DNA from: Lycocorax pyrrhopterus obiensis
Lineage: Eukaryota > Chordata > Aves > Passeriformes > Paradisaeidae
DNA: 64,000 nt
Assembly (NCBI GenBank): GCA_014706295.1
Contig: JACSVZ010000028.1
Coordinates: forward strand, 786,263 to 850,262
Reading direction: 5' to 3'
Part shown: positions 39,425-51,599 of the stretch, one piece after another
Layout: every line of letters begins with the position of its first letter
Position numbering within the stretch: the first letter of the stretch is position 1
Program-made: the position numbers and the translations under genes
Notes under the pieces: model-generated
What the model was told of the DNA's origin: nothing
What the model saw: the letters and a program-made list of their open reading frames with translations, nothing else
The model's database searches: none

Positions 39425-42190
39425 GCCCACCGGGAGGAGCGGCTGGCGCTCGTGGGCCGCGCTGGTGCCCGCGGCCCTGCTGTGCCTGGCGGCCCGGGCA
39501 GCCGCGGAACCGGGCACGGCCCCGGGCGCGGCCCCGAGCACGGCCGAGTTCGACGTGCGGCCCGGCGGGGAGGTTCACTCCTTCTCCCGGAGCCTGGTGA
39601 GCGGCCGGGAAGGAGGGAGCGGGTGCGGAGAGCGTACGCGCCCCACGCTGATTGGCTGCGCGCCGTGTCACTCATACATCCTGCTGCGGGAATTGGCTGG
39701 ACGCGAGGGAGGGCGGGGCGAGCGGGTGGGGGGTCCCCAGGGACAGAGGGGTCCCCAAAGGGGGCCGCAAAGCCGGGGGGGCCCCGAGAGAACGGGGCGC
39801 TCAGGGAGGGAGGGAGCCTCCACGGAGAAGGGGGATCCTCGAGGGGAAGGAGTCCCAGGTGGGGTTGTCCAGCAGAAAGGGGTCCCCAAGGAAAGCAGGT
39901 CCCCAAGGCGGGACAGTCTCTGTAGAGAGGAGAACGCCAGGGATGGAGACGTGGCGTGGATAACGGGACCCCAGGAGAAGGGGGTTTCCAAAGGGATGAG
40001 GTACGCCAAGGGCAGGGAGAGGGGCAGGGGGTCTCAAAGAAAGAAGGGTCCTCGTGGGAAGGTGGCTCAGCGCGGGAAGGGCCCCAGTGGGGAAGGGGCT
40101 GGGGGTCCCTCACCGCAGCACTGCGGGCAGGAGGAAATGGCTTCAGGTGGTGCCAGGGGAGGTTTACGCTGGATATTGGGAAAAATTCTTCATGGAAAGA
40201 GAGGTCAGGCACCGGCCCAGCTGCCCAGGACAGGGGTGGAGTCCCCATCCCTGGAGAGATTCAAAGCCCTGTGGATGCAGCACCCGGGGACGTGGGGCAG
40301 CGCTGGCCTTGGCAGTGCTGGGGAACACATGGACTTGATGGTCTTGGAGGGCTTTTCCAACCTCAGCAATTCCTCGATTCTGTGGAAGAAAAGCTCGTGC
40401 TGAAGCGAGGCTGCTCCTGTTCCTCTCTCCTGGCAGGGGGATTACGGCTGCACCTTCACCTACTCGGCCCAGGGCGGCACAAACGAGGTGAGCTGGGCAA
40501 ACCCCGGGCACGTCCTGGCCCTGTTGGAATCGGCTCCTTTTTCTTAGCCTAAAGGGAGACGAGACTCGTAACTGTTCTGTGTAAGAGCTCAATTGTACCT
40601 GTGGCGAGGAGGGAGCAGAAGGGGCCACCAGCGAGTGCTGCGTGGTTGTGTTGGGATATTTTGGAGCTCCTCCTGCAGCTGGAGGGGAGGGATTGGCCTC
40701 GGAGGGTTTTCCCCTCGCTGACTCTGGATCTCCCCTGTGCAGCAATGGCAGATGAACGTCGGAGTCAGCGAGGACAGCGGGCTCTTCTCCTGCTCCATCT
40801 GGAGGTGTGTCCTGAGCAAAACCACCGCGGGCGGGCGCAGGCGGGGCAGGGATAAGGACCCTGCTTCCCAGGTGGATTTGCGTCTCTGCAGGGAGGATTC
40901 TGCTCTCCCAGGGATGCTGTGGCTCTGGGGGCTTTTCGTGCAGCTCTTGGTTTATAAATTCTGTGCTCCCCTCTTCCCCGCTCTGCACAAAAGCTACGGG
41001 AGACCCAGAGGTGCCTGTGGGGGGAGGGAGGGAGCCAGGAATCCTTCACTCCTCTGCACCTCCGCCCTCTGTGCCGCTGACAAAGGCTCTGCTTTCTTCT
41101 TTCAGGCCCCAAGGGAAGTCTTATCTCTTCTTTACCCAGTTTAAAGCTGAAGTGAAAGGAGCCAAGATAGAGTATGCCATGGCTTATGTAAGTCCCAGCT
41201 GATCCCGGGGAAGCAGGAGTGTGGGAGGCTGCTATAAAACATGAATTAGACATGGAAAACATTTATTAGACATCTGTGCCATAAAATGTGCTCCATCATG
41301 TCCCTAATTAGAGGCTGGTGGCAGGCAGGAGAGGGGCTGCAGGTGGGCAGCCTGCTCCATTGTGTTGCCCTCTCAGTCCCAGGGATTTGCTGGAAGGGGG
41401 CTCCAAAGGCACCAGGGCACAGAGGGAGCCTTGGATTGCCTCAACAAATTGCGTGTGCCAAAGCAAATCAAACCTCTGCTGGTGTTTTTGTCTGGCTCAT
41501 TCTTCCATTTCCCAGTTCCCAGGGGTGAGGCTTTCACTCACCCCAAGGACCCGAGTCCGTGGTTTAATAGGAAATGGGAAAACAGACGGAGATTTTCCTT
41601 CAGGTTTCCTTTGTGCACTTGATTCTTTCACTGCACACAAATCACAAACCCGTTCGTTTTCAAAGCGTGCTGTTGTTTGGTTGGTTGGAGTACTGTGACT
41701 TCTTGGCTTGCCTCAGACTCTTACACCTCCTTCCTTCCTGTTTCAGTCTCAGGCTGCTGTGGGTGCCCAGAGCGACATCCCCTTGAAACAGGAAGAATTT
41801 GAAATCACCGAAACAACAGGTCTGTGCTGGAGAGAGCTGCAAGAGAGTGTGGGAGACAGGCCAGTGACCAGTTTAAGCTCAAATACTGGTGCCAGTGCCA
41901 TGAAGCCAGGGGTACAGTGCTCTCAGTCCACCACTGGCAGCTGGATTTTGTGGGTCCCACCCCAGTTAAATTCCCAGGGGGAATCTCCCCCAGCCTGGCG
42001 TGTGCAGGAGCGGGAAGAGCAGTTCCTGACACCCTGGAAAGGGCCCAGCAGGGCTGTTTTGTTCCTGCTTTCCCATCTGCTGATCCTGGGCTTTTCTCTC
42101 TTCTCCCCAGTGTCTCACAGGGAAGGCAAGTTCCATTTCGAGCTGTCCAAACTCATGATTGTAGCAAAAACCCCCCGTGACGAGCTGTGA
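39417..42190 (+). CDS. MYDGF: Myeloid-derived growth factor (six exons, 175 aa)
   Basis: Small secretory-pathway protein (UPF0556 family, formerly C19orf10); in mammals it is released by bone-marrow cells and supports cardiomyocyte survival and angiogenesis. Exons: 39417-39596, 40437-40487, 40743-40804, 41106-41187, 41747-41819, 42111-42190, all with consensus junctions and matching phases. The total is 175 residues, against 173 in human. An N-terminal hydrophobic segment (AALVPAALLCLAARAAA) is the signal peptide. Core motifs FDVRPGG, TYSAQGGTNEQWQM, IWRPQGKSYLFFTQFKAE and EYAMAY match the family. Two cysteines (GCTFTY and SCSIW) should form the conserved disulphide. The C-terminus is RDEL, a KDEL-type ER/Golgi retrieval signal (human RTEL). 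It lies downstream of DPP9 in the same orientation. Confidence 0.98.
39597..40436 (+). other. MYDGF intron 1 with degenerate purine-rich repeats
   Basis: From about 39730 to 40110 the intron consists of imperfect GGGGTCCCCAAGG-like, purine-rich units. A CR1 copy follows. Long plus-strand frames across this intron, rich in Gly, Pro, Arg and Ser, come from the repeat. Confidence 0.7.
40125..40386 (+). mobile_element. CR1 LINE 3' end in MYDGF intron 1
   Basis: It reads 'gaggtttacgctggatattg', 'ccatccctggagagattc', 'gatggtcttggagggcttt' and 'cctcgattctgtgg', the sense-orientation CR1 3' end. It ends about 50 bp before the exon 2 acceptor. Confidence 0.92.
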
Positions 42191-42930
42191 CCCCGAGGCC
42201 AGCCCCGGGCGGGGGGCTTGGCCGCACCAGCGTGGCAGCGAAGGGATTTCCTGGTTACCTGCGGGGCTTTTCTTTTGGTTGGCCAAACCTTTTATGTTTT
42301 CCATACTGAAATGTGCTGGGGACCAACACGAGTGGGGCTTGGGGGCGTGAGGACAGATTTGTTCTGCCTTGTGTCAGAGTAACACCGTGCTCTGCAGCTG
42401 GAAACCTCCCGGGGGGCTCCCGATCCTCCTGTGCCCGCTTCCTGCTCGGCTGAGCTGCCGAGCACGGCGAAGCTCCCGAGGAAAGGGGCTCCTTATCTGC
42501 CTCCTCGACTGGAAGAGCAATGCAGGGAGATAAGTGGCTGGGTTTAAGCAGGGCTTGCTAAAGGGAACTTGTTAACTCTGTAGTCTCTGGAGGGGAGATG
42601 GGATTTCTCTCTCCACCAGCGTGACAGGAGGAAATAATTAATTTAGGGGGAGGGAGTTGGCCAAAGCTCTGATTCCATGGCGAGTGTGTGGCTGGAGTGG
42701 ATCCAGAGCTGGGCTGGGATAGCTTGGATGGGGGGGAAGGCAGAGCAGCTTATTCTGACACAACCAGGAATCAATCCAAGCAACACTTCCACGTCTCAGC
42801 ACAACCACAGGACTATTTTATACCTACAGAAAAGTGATTTTTTTCTTATCCAGAGTAATAACAGGGAATGTGCAATTCCTTTCCTGTGTAAATACAGCAC
42901 AAATAAAGAAATAAAGCATCGTGCTCTGGC
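42191..42930 (+). other. MYDGF: MYDGF 3' untranslated region with tandem poly(A) signals
   Basis: After the TGA at 42188-42190, two AATAAA signals occur at 42902-42907 and 42910-42915, placing the transcript end near 42930. Confidence 0.8.
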
Positions 42931-44184
42931 CTGAAGTTGCTCTGCTCTGTCCCTCCTCCCCTCTCCTGCTGGGTGGACCTTTGTTGCTGCTTGGCCAGGA
43001 GGAGCTGAGGTGTCCCACGGGAATTTGGGGGCTGCAGAGGGTTTGGGGGGGGTCTTGCAGCTGACACAGATACACACTTTGGGAACAGTGAAGCATTTCT
43101 GGCTGGGCATCCCTCGTCCCCATCCCACCACACCTGCCCGGGATTCCCAGCTCTGGCTCCTCTCCAGCTCGCTCCTGACAGGGACACACCAGCCCAGGGA
43201 GGACAGGAGCTGTTCTCAAAGGCCACTGGCCCCTGCCCTCCTGAGGGACCAGCGCCCCGTGGGCTCCTGCCCGTGTTCTCCACAGCCCTCTGTGAATGGG
43301 CTTCGCCCCCGCCCCGAGCCGTGTCACACAATTCTCTGTGACAGCTGGAGCCAGGCCTGTGAAATGGCAGAGATCCCTATCCCTTTGTGTCTTTTATTTA
43401 ATCTTCTAAGGCTGAGAGTTATCAGCGCCAGCGGTGGAAAGGGAGCAGCGCGGGAGCCGCCCGTGCCTGGAGACATCCATGGAACAGGAGGCACAAGAAG
43501 GGCACGGAGATAAGGCCAGCTGCAACTGTGGTGTCTTGGATGCTAAAAGGGCAATTTTCAGTGCTCAGAGCCGAGCTCAGCGTGCTGGAAGCGGCCGGAG
43601 CATCCCCGCTCCGAGAGCAGCCGCTGTTGCAGGCTGTATCCTGTGACTGCAGTCACCCCCTGCCTCCTGCTGCCAGGGCTCTGCTTCTGGGCTCCTGCTG
43701 AGCAGGGAGGGGACATGGGGATGCAGAGGAGCGCATGTGGGTGTCTGCTGGGAGCGGGATCTCGCAAAACCATGGAATGGCTGGGGTTTGGAGAGACCTT
43801 AAAGCTCATCCAGTCCCACCCCTGCCATGGGCAGGGACACCTTCCGCTCTCCCAGATTGCTCCAAACCCCATCCAGCCTGGCCTTGGACGCTTCCAGAGA
43901 TGGGGCAACCTCTGCCAGGGCCTCCCCACCCTCACAGGGAAGACTCCTTCCCAGTATCCCATCTAACCCTGCCCTCTGGCAGTGGGAAGCCATTTCCCCT
44001 CGTCCATGCAAAGCCAGGAGCTGCTGGGCCATTGAGCAGGGACAGCACAACCAGCAGCGATGCCAGGGCACAGAGAGCACAAACCCCAGGTCACAGAGAG
44101 CCAGCACCACCTGGGGACAAACCCAGCCATCCCCAGGGCTCATTTTGTCACTGCCACCACCGCTGGAAGAGCCGCATGGAGCTC
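42931..44184. other. Spacer between convergent MYDGF and TNFAIP8L1
   Basis: Unique sequence plus one minus-strand CR1 fragment (about 43770-44015). No exon was recognised. Confidence 0.7.
43770..44015 (-). mobile_element. CR1 LINE 3' fragment
   Basis: It contains 'catggaatggctggggttt', 'ccttaaagctcatccagtc', 'ggccttggacgcttccag' and 'ccagggcctccccaccctc', the reverse complement of the CR1 3' region. Confidence 0.92.
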
Positions 44185-45031
44185 CCAGGCCACACGGGTG
44201 AGTTTATTTAAATAACTCATCAGGGCTACAGAGTTTGCTAAAAACGAACAACCATCACTCAGTCAAGGGCATGGAAAAGGGATGAAATCCCAGGGGGAGC
44301 TTTGGATAACCACCGAGGACAGCGTTGGAGCTGCCAGGTGGCACCGCTGCTGGAGGCTGGTGGGGAGTTGGGTGTTGGGTGGTTCCCGGGATCCAGGGAA
44401 GGAGCAGCTCCCCGCAGCTCCCTCCCTGCCCTCACCCAGGTGAGGAGGGACCCTCCTGGTCACAGGGACTTGTCTTTGAGGACACCAAAGCCCACACAGA
44501 AGCACCTTCCTGCCTGGAGCAGCACAAGTCAGGACCACGATTTGCTCCCACCGCATTGTGGAGCTGCTGGAAGAAAACCAGAGTTCCACAACCCTCCAGT
44601 TACGGGGTCTCAGAGCTGTTCACCCCAACAGCGTCCCACCTGCTCAGAGACACCTCAGAGGTGCTTCACAGCACGAGTCTTTGGTTTGGTTTCCCCCCCA
44701 GAGGGTTACAACTGAGTTCAAGGCAAAGAGTCCAAATCCTTGGACTCTGAGCTAAAGGCACTTAGTGGGCAAAGGAAATCAAACTGTACAGCAGGGGCCC
44801 AAAATCCCAGGATGCCCTGGAGAGGGCTCAGCCCAGCGCAGGGGGGGCTTTGCAGACCCTGGGCAAGGGGGAGACAAAGTCAAGAGGTTCAGTCTTTTGT
44901 AGAAACGAGAACACAAGTGAGCACTGCAGGGGAGGAGGAGGGGACGAGCCCGGTGAAGGTCAAAGCAGACGTCGCGTCTTCGGCCTCGCAGGAGGCAGAG
45001 TCCGGCTGCCGAGAGCCCACCTGGGCCAGCC
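44185..45031 (-). other. TNFAIP8L1: TNFAIP8L1 3' untranslated region
   Basis: Minus-strand sequence downstream of the stop. AATAAA (plus-strand TTTATT at 44203-44208) is the first good poly(A) signal, so the transcript probably ends near 44185-44195. Confidence 0.65.
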
Positions 45032-45592
45032 TCAGATGTTGTCCTCCTCCAGCATCTTGTTGACCCCTTCGCAGATCCTCTTGAGGTGGGTGCGGTAGGG
45101 CTCGGCCGGGCCGTACAGAGCCGACAGGAACTCGTAGTCCGCAAAGTGGTTGAAGACGTGGTTGATGCGCGAGTGGGACTTGGCCGTCAGGTGCCCGTTG
45201 ACAGCCTGGTGCAGCAGGTCCCGGCACTCCGTGAGGACGCTGGACATGACCCTGCGGTCGAAGGTGAAGTCTATCTGGTGGAAGCTGACGGCCATCATGG
45301 CCAAGGTGTGAACCTTCTTGCGGAAGCGCTCCATGACCAGCAGCTCCTCGGGGCTGAACTGCCCGTTGCGGTAGAGAAACCCCAGCTTCACCACGATCTT
45401 GATGAGGTTTTTGATGATCTTCTGGGCCTCTTTGCGGTTGTGGGTGTACTCCTTGGTGGCCCGGTACAGCTCGTCCAGGATCTCGCTGCTGGTGTCGTCG
45501 ATGAAGACGTTGGCGACGGTCTTGGTGGCCATTTTGCTCAGGAGCTTCTTCTGGGCCTGCAGGGCCAAGTTCTTGGTGCTGAAGGTGTCCAT
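45032..45592 (-). CDS. TNFAIP8L1: TNF alpha-induced protein 8-like 1 (TIPE1), single coding exon, 186 aa
   Basis: TIPE-family cytosolic protein with a six-helix fold enclosing a hydrophobic phospholipid-binding cavity; in mammals it is linked to cell death, mTOR/autophagy and Rac1 regulation. The 186 residues equal the human length. Family segments seen: [21 protein letters not shown] at the N-terminus, [41 protein letters not shown] and [10 protein letters not shown]. The start is MDTFSTK because a minus-strand acceptor (CCCCGCAG) ends three bases upstream, leaving an AG before the ATG; the context is strong (G at -3 and +4). The whole coding region is one exon, as in the rest of the family, with noncoding exon(s) upstream. 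It converges on MYDGF. Its identity as L1 rather than TNFAIP8 or L2 rests on residue match and synteny. Confidence 0.98.
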   Translation of the reverse strand: MDTFSTKNLALQAQKKLLSKMATKTVANVFIDDTSSEILDELYRATKEYTHNRKEAQKIIKNLIKIVVKLGFLYRNGQFSPEELLVMERFRKKVHTLAMMAVSFHQIDFTFDRRVMSSVLTECRDLLHQAVNGHLTAKSHSRINHVFNHFADYEFLSALYGPAEPYRTHLKRICEGVNKMLEEDNI

Positions 45593-45656
45593 CTCTGCGG
45601 GGGAAGAGGCACACACGGATCAGCCCCTGCTCCTCATCCATCCCCATCTCACCTGA

Positions 45657-45752
45657 GCTAATGGAGTGTCCCTGTCCACGGCAGGGGGTGGAGCTGGATG
45701 AGCTCTAAGGTCCCTTCCCACCCAACCCATTCCATGATTCTATGATTCCTCA
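45657..45752 (+). mobile_element. CR1 LINE 3' end
   Basis: It shows 'gtccctgtccacggcaggg', 'ggtcccttcccacccaacc' and terminal 'ccatgattctatgattcct' octamers, sense orientation. Confidence 0.9.
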
Positions 45753-46639
45753 CCTCCCCACGCAGCCTTTTGGCAGGAGAAAGAGCATCTCCAGCCAATG
45801 GTGAGACCAAGGGAGCTCCTGGGTGCCAGGGCAGGTGAGAGCTGAGCTCACCCCCCAGGTCTGGTTGGTGGGATCAGTTACAGGGTGTTCCCACCTTCCT
45901 TTTCCCAGGATCTGTGGAGAGGTCACAGCGAGCGAGGTGTCCCTACCTGAGCACCGCCCGTGACTCTCCATCCCGGTCTCCCTCCTGCGACCGAAGCCTC
46001 CCGGCTCCTGGTGCAGGAAGGACTCTTGCCCCATCATCTTAACATTTTTCCTTCCTTAAAACCTGACTCATTTCCTGCAGGGTGAGCCGGGGACAGCGCA
46101 GGTGGCAGCTGAGTCACCCCCCGATGCCATGTGCCGCATCCACCCCGGTGCTGGCCGCGGCCAGAGTGGCACAGCCGGTTTGCAGCACCCAGCAATCGGC
46201 GTGGAGCCCTTTTCCCTGGCACTGCTCACCCTGGAACACCCACACGAGCTCGGACTTGTTCTGCTGCCACCTCAGCCTCCTCCGGAGCCGGCACCGCACG
46301 GAGGTGAATAATTCACCCAGACAGGAACCTCACCTACAGCCCGACTCCCACATCCCGGCGGGACCAAATCCATCACCTCGGGCAGAGCACGGCTTTAAAA
46401 TCTGCTGTGAACGATTAAAATGCCGCCGACCCTGGAGATGCATCTTGGCCTGGGAAACCGCAGAGCTACAAATCACAGGGAGGGGAGAACAGCGGGAAAA
46501 CAACCGGGATGGATGGGCAGAGCTGGGAGCTGCTTATGCAAGAGCCTGCACGTGGCACGGACAGCCCGGCAGAGCGGGAGGGGATGGGATCAGCCTATAA
46601 ATACATCCCAGGGAACAGAGAGGAGATATTTCAGCTAAA

Positions 46640-46926
46640 GGATGCTGCTGCTGTGAGGATGGATGGGGATAAATTGCTTATGGATAGGGAGCAGGTTTAG
46701 ATTGGATGCTAGGAAGGAATTCTTCCCTGAGAAGGAGGTGAGGCCCTGGCACAGGGTGCCCAGAGCAGCTGTGGCTGCCCCATTCCTGGAAGTGTCCCAG
46801 GCCAGGCTGGACGGGGCTTGGAGCTGCCTGGGACAGTGGAAGGTGTCCCTGCCCATGGCAGGGGTGGGATGAGATGAGCTTTTGGTCTTTTTCCAACCCA
46901 AACCATTCCACAACTCTGGGATTCTA
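46640..46926 (+). mobile_element. CR1 LINE 3' fragment
   Basis: It reads 'gaaggaattcttccctgag', 'ccctggcacagggtgccc', 'cagctgtggctgccccatt' and 'acagtggaaggtgtccctg', ending in a degenerate terminal repeat. Sense orientation. Confidence 0.92.
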
Positions 46927-49900
46927 TCACAGAACCGAGTCTGTCCCCATCACAGGCAGCCCTGTCACTCCCCCCAGCCAAGCTGCCAGTCCCAGACCCC
47001 TCCGGGGATCCCCAGTCCTGCTCCTGCCACTCTGGAGCACACCCCAGGCTCTCAGGAGCAAATTCCAGCTCCTCATGGACCCCGTGCTGTGGCCAGGGCT
47101 CCAGCTCACCCAGCCAGTCGTGCCAGGTCGATGGCACTGAGCCCCGGCTCCCTGGGCATCTCCCAGCCACCAGCTCCCAAACCCGAGGGCAGCCAAGGCT
47201 CCGTGGGGATGTGAATTCCGGGAGCAGTAACGGAGCTGCCGTCCCCGGCGCTGTGGGAGCCGCCGCCTGCAGCGTTATTTACAGCCCTTCAGAAAAACAC
47301 GGAGGTTTGGAAGCGTTTCCTTCAATGGGAAAACATTGATTTTTGCCAGCCTGAGCCTCGAGCTGAGGCTCTCGCACTTAATAAGACAAAAATGACAACG
47401 CAGAGCATGGTGACAGCAGCTCCCGGGCGGGTCGGGCTCGTGGAATGCCGATGGCTGCATCCGTGAGCTGCTGCTGGAGCGGAGCCCGGAGGGAGAGATG
47501 GGCAGGATGGGCAGAGGCAGCTCCATCTCCTGTGCCTTGCCTGTGAGGGGACTCGCTTTGCCTGTGCCAGGCATCCTGTCCGGAAGGAGCAGGGCTTTGC
47601 CGTGGTGTTGACAGCCTGGAAGTCCCCGCCCTCGCGGTTGTGGGGTGCCCTGGGAACGGTGCCTGGATAAATAGGAATTCCCGCACCCGAGCTCTCCCTT
47701 GGGTGACCAACAAGTGCAAACTCCACCTCCAGAGCACATGAAAATAGGAAGTGCCAAGTCCTGCGAGCTGCCCACGGCTCCCAAATGCCAGCTGGAATCA
47801 TGGATCAACCCTCAGCTCCCCGCACTGAATAACTCCCGGCTGCTCACAGCCCTCCCCTGCTCCGGGATGAAGAGCATCGCTCCAGGGGGTAAACTGAGGC
47901 ACTAAGCCATTATGGGGGGGTCTAGGACCCCATAAGTGGTACAAGTGGGTATAGGGATGTTAGAAACACAACCAGCTCCCTCTCCAGTGCCCAGGGATGG
48001 TTTTGCAAACCCCAAGGAAACCCAGGCTCACCTCCCGCTGGCTCCAGCTGCACCGGGATGGTTCCCCCGGCACCCTCCGCACCACGCTCGGCCCACCAGG
48101 ACCCGCTGACTCAGCACCAACAGGAGATTTCACCGGAACGAGCCGTTTTCCTGCCGGGAAGGGCCCCACGACCCCATTGTTCACGAGGGGCTGCTATCGG
48201 CGCACGGAAGAGTCGAGCCTTGCCCCAACCAGCCAACTGGAGCCCTAAATAACCCACTGCACTTCCTTCCTGTCGCTGAAGTTTCCAGCTCGGCTCAGGG
48301 CTTGGGCTGCCCCCCACCCCCTTCTTCTTTATAATGAAAACGCCCTAAAAAACAGCTTCTTCTTCCGAAATGGAGCGGCCGAGTGTTGCTGTCACCAAGT
48401 TCCTCCCTGCTCCGGAAGAGCGCGGCGGGGCTGTGGTCCCAACGGTGGCTTTGGGGACAGGTACAGCCCTTTGTTGGAGGGTTTCCACCCATTTTGGAGG
48501 TTTTGGGGGAGTCTTGCAGCCCTGAGCGGTGGTGTGAGGGTTGGGGTGTCCTGGGCGAGGACACAGAGGGTGTCCCTGCCACAGGATGGATGTGGTCCCC
48601 TGGGGACAGACACGTGCCGTGCCCATCTCTGGTTTGGCGTTCACCCCACTGGGCTAGCACCTCACCCGACACCTGGCTGTGACCTGATTTCCCCAGGATT
48701 CCCAAAAAACCTCCCCCACACCGCTGAGGGCACAACCATCACTGAAAGCTCCCGTCTGAGGGGGGATCACGAGACCCTGTCACCCTGTGGTCACCTGGCG
48801 CCGGTGGCACCACAGCGGAGCTGCCAAGTGAGCACCGTCCAGAGCTCCTTTATGGAGAGGGGCCAAACGCAGCAGTGACATCATCCCAATTATCACTTCC
48901 ACCTGCCCCAAAGATCCCTCTCCCTGCCTGTCCCTTTCACCTGGTTCCCACCAGCGGCTCCATGGGCTCGGTCCCCCAAGCCCCCCCAGTTCCCTTGGCA
49001 GCAGGTGAATATTTCATGCAGGAAAGGAAGAGCGCTTAAATAATTCATGGAGCAGCGCAGAGGGGGAGGCTCCACAAAGCTCCCGCTCAGAGCACCTCTG
49101 CCTCCTCTTCCTCCTCCTCTCCCTCCTCCACCTTCCCACCACGGCCACAGTAACTTGGATTGTCTTGCTACAAGTTTCCTCCAACATGGAAACATCGTTT
49201 CCCAACAGGATAAACATTGAATAGTGGCCACCTCCCTGGTTTTCCCCTCCATCCCACACGCTGTTCCCTCCCACTGCTCTAGAAAACACCCCTGCTCTGC
49301 ACCTCAGCATTCTCGGTCCCCCCGAATCCTTGGCTAAACTCCAAGCGGGTGGATGGGATCCCGCTGATCTGCTCTCCATCCCCCGGCATCGCTTTCCCCC
49401 GTGCTCCAACCCCTATTAATTAATTAAACCCTCCTGGATTACCGGAGCTGGGCCGGAGCGCCGGGCAGTAACCGGAGAGCCCCACCAGCGTCACCGCCTG
49501 TGCCCCACCATCCGCGACCCCCGCAGCTCCCGAGCCCACGTTACCAGCGCTGGGAGAGCCGAGGAAGAGGAGCGGGAGGAAGGACGCGTGCCGGCCCTCG
49601 CACGTTGCCATGGGTGCAAAGAGCAGCCGGAGACGCCGGGCTCGGGCGCGTGTGTGCCGAGCGGGGTGAGGCCGGGGAGGAAGCCGCTGAGCAAACACCT
49701 CGCCCGAGGAAAAGCTCATTTCTTGGCAAGGCCGGGATGAATCCGCGGCCGCCGCGGCTGGAGCAGGGACCGGGAACGCTGCGGGGCACCGGCGCATCCG
49801 GGGGGTTCGACCTCGCCTCGCGGGCTCCCGGTGCTCGTGCCAGCCGTGGTGCCACGCGCTTGGCGTGTCCCCATCATTGTCCTCGCCACCTCTGGCACCG

Positions 49901-50239
49901 GGACCTGAACTCCTCCATCCCAAAATCTCCCTCCCGCAGGTGCCCTCGCTGGGGCTGCAGATGCACCCGCGGGAAGGAGACAGTTTTTGGTTTTGCCTGG
50001 GAACGCTGATCCGCCCTGGCAGCTCCAACGTGTCTGTGCAAGGAGCTGAGCGGCCCATCCGAGGGGGCTCCGGCGGTGCCAACCCCGGGCGTGGGTGGGG
50101 AATCCCGCCAGTGCTTCCCGTGGGAATGGGATCCTGGGATCCACATGGAGGGGTGCCCTGGCACAGGGCAGGGGGTCATCCTGGGGGGTGATTTGAGGAC
50201 CTGGCGTGGTATCAAGGAATTCTCCCTGGGATTACTGTG

Positions 50240-50400
50240 CCCCAGGGGGGAGGCAGCTGCCAAATTGGAGAGGAGGAGGAGGAGGATGAGGAGGAGAAGC
50301 AATGGAGGTTATTTTAAGGAGAGGAGCAGGAGGAAGAGGAGAGGGTGAGGGGTTATTTTATGGAGAGAAGGAGGAAGAGGAGGAGGAGGAGGCAGGGGGG
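50240..50400. repeat. GGA-rich polypurine tract
   Basis: Nearly uninterrupted GAG/GGA trinucleotides on the plus strand. The polypurine/polypyrimidine asymmetry could allow triplex or G-rich structures. Its reading frames are Glu/Arg-rich artefacts. Confidence 0.8.
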
Positions 50401-51421
50401 GTTATTTTGGAGCATCTGTCTCGCCTTCCATTTCCTCCTTTTCTTTCTCCAGCTGCCATCAAGCTGCTCTCTCTGGCAGCAACTTCCTTTCTCCTTCGCT
50501 CGGAGCAGACGGAGACTTATGGGGAAGTAGAAAACAGAGGCTGGGAGGGGGGAAACTGAGGCCAAACCACCATCCGTCCGTCTGTCCGGCTTGCGGCGGG
50601 GGCCAGGGCGCATCACATGCTTCCTGCCCCGGGATCAGGAGGACAAAGTCGCTCAGGGAGGGAGGAAAACTCCACGGGACAATTCGGATCCGATACTGGG
50701 CTTGGGGTCAGCAAAGAATGGCCCCAAATGGTCCAAATCCTTCCCTGCTCCAGGGGAAGATTAGTCAGAGTTGGGAAGTTCTACACCCAGCTCTTGCCCC
50801 GGGTGGGATCTGGCCTCTCCGAAGGGATTAGTCTTTCCAGGAATCGAGGAATTTCATCCTCTGGAGCACGGGGGCGGGAGGAGGGACGGCGATGCTCGAA
50901 GCCAAGTGCTGCCATGGGGCACCCGGCCCTGCCCTGGCACGTGGGTCCGTGACAGCCCCACGAGGGTGGCTCCGGCGCCTTCTCCCAGCTCCCGTTATCC
51001 AGCACCCACCGGACCCAGCGCTGTTTCCAGCCCCCTCGGATTTCCCTTGAATTTGGGGGGAAATCGCCCTTTCGCCGTGTTTTATCCACCTGGGAAAGCC
51101 GAGGCACATCCAGGGGCTGCCGGGAGCAGCTCCGGGCTCTGCCCACCCCGCAGCTCCCGCCCCTCGTGGCTCCCCGAACCCTCCCGGGCTCCCATGGGCC
51201 GGGGGCCGGGTGGGGCCGTCGGTGCCCGGTGACACCGGGGAGGGGGGACACACACGGATGATTCCCGGGGTGGGGGACGAGAGGCTTCGCCCCGCAGTGG
51301 AAGCACGAAACGGGTCGGTACCGAGCGCCCCCGCCCCTACGGACGGGGGAAGATGGGAGGAACCGGGGAAATCGGGAGGAACTGGGAGGTACCGGGAGGT
51401 ACCGGGGGAGCCAGCCCTTAC

Positions 51422-51560
51422 CTGCAGCCTGCCTCGGGGAGCGCGGCGCCGGGACCGGGGCTGCTCCGGTGTCCCCGGCGGGACGGGACGGGGCGGGACG
51501 GGGCTGGACGGGGCGGGGCCGGGCGGAGGGTCCCGCTTTCCCCGGCGCCTCTCCCCGCCC
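51422..51560 (-). promoter_or_regulatory. TNFAIP8L1: Candidate TNFAIP8L1 noncoding exon 1 and GC-box promoter
   Basis: A good minus-strand donor (CTGCAG followed by GTAAGG) places an exon end at 51422. Just upstream on that strand, 51480-51530 holds a run of GACGGGGCGG-type GC boxes inside a CpG island. A noncoding first exon here would splice to the acceptor at 45595-45598. This is inference from motifs. Confidence 0.45.
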
Positions 51561-51599
51561 GGCCGGCCCCCGCAGCCGCTACCGGTGCCCGGTCCCCGA

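Larger units (their letters stand above)
45597..51421 (-). other. Probable TNFAIP8L1 intron 1
   Basis: Between the coding-exon acceptor and a candidate noncoding exon donor at 51420-51421 lie about 5.8 kb with two CR1 copies, a GGA-rich polypurine block (50240-50400) and a GC-rich patch near 49440-49860. No coding exon was recognised on either strand. If the true first exon lies elsewhere, part of this is flank. Confidence 0.45.

Noticed and set aside
39064..40248. 394-codon minus-strand frame antisense to MYDGF exon 1
   Set aside because: It is made of the TGTCCC minisatellite, the GC-rich MYDGF exon read backwards, and the intron 1 repeat.
44889..45661. 252-codon minus and 191-codon plus frames over TNFAIP8L1
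   Set aside because: They are out-of-frame and antisense shadows of the TNFAIP8L1 coding exon.
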